Part shown: in pieces, positions 62,229-64,000 of the stretch
Layout: every line of letters begins with the position of its first letter
Numbering within the stretch: the first letter of the stretch is position 1
Translations under genes and position numbers: made by a program
The notes under the pieces: model-generated
Databases searched by the model: none
What the model was told of the DNA's origin: nothing
Seen by the model: only the letters and a program-made list of their open reading frames with translations
Assembly: GCA_019914995.1 (NCBI GenBank)
Contig: CM034126.1
Coordinates: forward strand, 4,407,001-4,471,000
Reading direction: 5' to 3'
Origin: Acanthochlamys bracteata
Taxonomy: Eukaryota > Streptophyta > Magnoliopsida > Pandanales > Velloziaceae
DNA: 64,000 nucleotides

Positions 62229-63660
62229 ATGCAGAGAACAAGAGCTCCTCAGTGTCAGCACCATCTTCTTCAATTGTTTATCAGGGGCCTTTTTTCTGAA
62301 AGCAGATTGGAAGAAGCCGCTGTGGTGTTTGACAAAATGTCTCAGTTGGCTTACGCTTCCAACATCTTCACTTATAGTATCTTAAACGGTCTCCGTAGAA
62401 GAAGCAAGGCAGAAATGGCTCCCCAGCTTCAGCGGAAAATGGGCGCGTTCTAAAATAATTTTGAAATAGAATTTTTTCGAAATAAAAAATATGTTTATTT
62501 TTTTTGAGAAATATTTTTTTTTTATTTTAAAAGAATAATAAAAATATATAATAAAAAAATCTTATTATATAAATTTTTTTTATATTTTTTAAAATTTTTA
62601 ATAAATTTTATAAATAGTTATAAAAAATATATAAAATTAAAAATTAAAAAAAAAATTTCGTAGCTTAAATGTTGTGACATGTAGCGCACTCATTGTTGGC
62701 ATGTGGAAGGATGGTCGCTTGAGAGATGCATATGAACTACTTTAACAGATGTCTCAAAGAGGTTGCCTTCCTAATGTTTTCACATATAGCAAAATCTTCA
62801 GTGGTTCTGCAGAGGAGGTAAGGTAAGCATTGCTCTCGAACTTGCCCTACCATTCCCCTATGTAGTACTCTCGTAGAAGGCATGTCTAACGATGGTTGAT
62901 TACAGATGCCTATGAGCTACTCTAGTAGATGTCTCAAAGAGGTCGCCTTCCTGACATCTTAATATATGGTATAAATTTCAAAAGGTTCTGCAGAGAAGGT
63001 AAGGCAAGCATTGCTCTCGAACTGCACAAGAAATTGATGGCAGAATAGAAAGGTTGTGAGCCAAATGTTGTGGTATATAGCATACTACTCGTCAATGGAC
63101 TGTCAAATTATGGGTGCATAGAGGATTCTATGAAAATTTTCAAGGAAATGACGGCCATGGGCATTCATCCGAATGTTATAACATACAATTACATGAAGCC
63201 CTTCAATGAAGGAGGTGACACAGTATGTTAATGGATCCTGTGTAAAGCTGGAGGATTGAGAGGGGTGTAAGATTTATGGCATCTTTATGGAAAAGTAGGA
63301 TTTTGTGTAGAAGGGAGTCTTGACGATGCAATGATGACATTTTGGTCGGATGAAGTTGAATGGGCTCGAATTTCGTGGAATTCTAAGAAGGACAAACAGT
63401 TGATGAAGCTGTTCAACTATATATATGGAAATGCATGAAAAGGGGTGAACCATGATGCTATCTACGATTGTATGATGGGTTTTGTCGCATTGGCAGATTC
63501 AATGTTGCTAAGAAACTATATACGAGGAAACGATTTCTCCAGGGATTTCTCCTGGTGCCCATACTTACAATTCTTTTATACATTACATTTGCAACAACGA
63601 TCAGGTCAAGCAAGCTTGTGAGTATATCCATGAAATGGTTGATCTAAAAAATTCTACACA
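62229..63660 (+). pseudogene. Decayed pentatricopeptide-repeat (PPR) gene
   Basis: Successive frames carry P-type PPR repeats typical of organelle RNA-binding proteins. 62260-62450 reads IRGLFSESRLEEAAVVFDKM then ASNIFTYSILNGLRRRSK. 62665-62820 reads LNVVTCSALIVGMWKDGRLR and QMSQRGCLPNVFTYSKIFSG. 62900-63000 is a diverged copy of the same repeat. 63050-63200 reads EPNVVVYSILLVNGLSNYGC, IEDSMKIFKEMTAMGIHPN and VITYN. 63450-63660 reads YDGFCRIGRFNVAKKLYE and HTYNSFIHYICNNDQVKQAC. Stops and frameshifts separate the blocks, and an AT-rich insert (62443-62664) splits a repeat. It resembles the restorer-of-fertility-like group but cannot be functional as read. Confidence 0.88.
62443..62664 (+). mobile_element. 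Tourist-like MITE inserted in the PPR pseudogene
   Basis: Starts GGGCGCGTTCTAAAATAATT directly after the PPR coding block and ends near AAAAAATTTCGTAGCTTAA, where PPR-like coding resumes. The interior matches the family: TTTATTTTAAAAGAATAATA, AAAAATATATAATAAAAAA and TCTTATTATATAAA. The ends are eroded and no duplication is visible. Confidence 0.6.
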
Positions 63661-64000
63661 ACTCCCAACGCACTTTTGAGCATTTTAACGGTGCGTTTTT
63701 TTTATTTTGAAAGTGAATTTTTAGAAGTGAGTTGTTAGAAATAGTATTGTTAAAAGTGATGTATTTTTTTATATTAAAAAATAAATTAAAGTAATTTTTT
63801 GTGTTTTCTTTGTAATAAAAAATAAATTAAAAATAACTTTTTAGTAGAAGAGAAATGATTTCGGTGTGCAAAAAAAAAGCACGGTGAGTATAGTTAGTGA
63901 AGTAAGAAAGATCATAGATTCATAGGCTCGTCGGGTAACAACTATGTAAGACCTAATTAAATAAGGCATCACACTCCTACGGATGGATATTGTACGGTTC
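63661..64000. other. Region after the PPR pseudogene
   Basis: Mostly occupied by a MITE-like element (63691-63882). The remaining ~120 bases at the window edge show nothing recognisable. Confidence 0.5.
63691..63882. repeat. MITE-like element with GTGCGTTTTTTT…AAAAAAAGCAC ends
   Basis: The 192-base AT-rich segment starts GTGCGTTTTTTTTATTTTG and ends GCAAAAAAAAAGCAC, imperfect inverted ends like those of 45211-45414. Interior TTAAAATAAATT-like runs are shared. Non-coding. Confidence 0.55.

Overview
The window looks like nuclear DNA of a eudicot plant. Its genes are split by short, AT-rich GT–AG introns. Their encoded proteins match plant-type families most closely, and the AT-rich intergenic DNA is filled with small transposon remnants (MITEs, a CACTA-like end pair, an LTR-element remnant, a LINE tail). 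There are no prokaryotic operons, CRISPR arrays or rRNA genes, and I found no convincing tRNA gene. Family names come from my own recognition of protein motifs; no database was searched.

The left two thirds (about 1–43 kb) is gene-dense. In order: CPL1, the RNA polymerase II CTD phosphatase (minus, 17 exons, 1672–12285); a WAPL cohesin-release factor (plus, about 13 exons, 15429–24022); a soluble epoxide hydrolase (minus, 5 exons, 25322–27304); a polyol/monosaccharide transporter of the PLT4 type (minus, 2 exons, 28915–30875); the U5/tri-snRNP splicing factor PRP6/STA1 (minus, intronless, 33478–36582); and a clathrin light chain (plus, 3 exons, 38502–43180). These are mostly housekeeping genes for transcription and RNA processing, chromosome cohesion, transport and endocytosis, and I see no joint pathway. 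The transporter and clathrin light chain pair is also close together in Arabidopsis, as far as I recall, so this may be conserved microsynteny.

The right third (about 43–64 kb) is gene-poor. It holds one intact gene, a CBSX5-like CBS-domain protein (plus, 2 exons, 57532–58949), and a decayed pentatricopeptide-repeat (PPR) pseudogene at 62.2–63.7 kb that appears to be interrupted by a MITE. Between them lie MITEs, an inverted pair of gene fragments (46.5–47.3 kb), diverged direct repeats (47.4–49 kb), a TRIM-like LTR remnant (49–49.9 kb) and a CACTA-type miniature element with a clean 3-bp target duplication (60.47–60.80 kb).

I found no clear new multi-gene system. The points most worth a second look are the inverted gene-fragment pair (a possible hairpin/siRNA source), the tandem copying of an exon–intron junction inside WAPL intron 1, a GC–AG intron and a probable 20-nt microexon in WAPL, and a recurrent Tourist-like MITE family.
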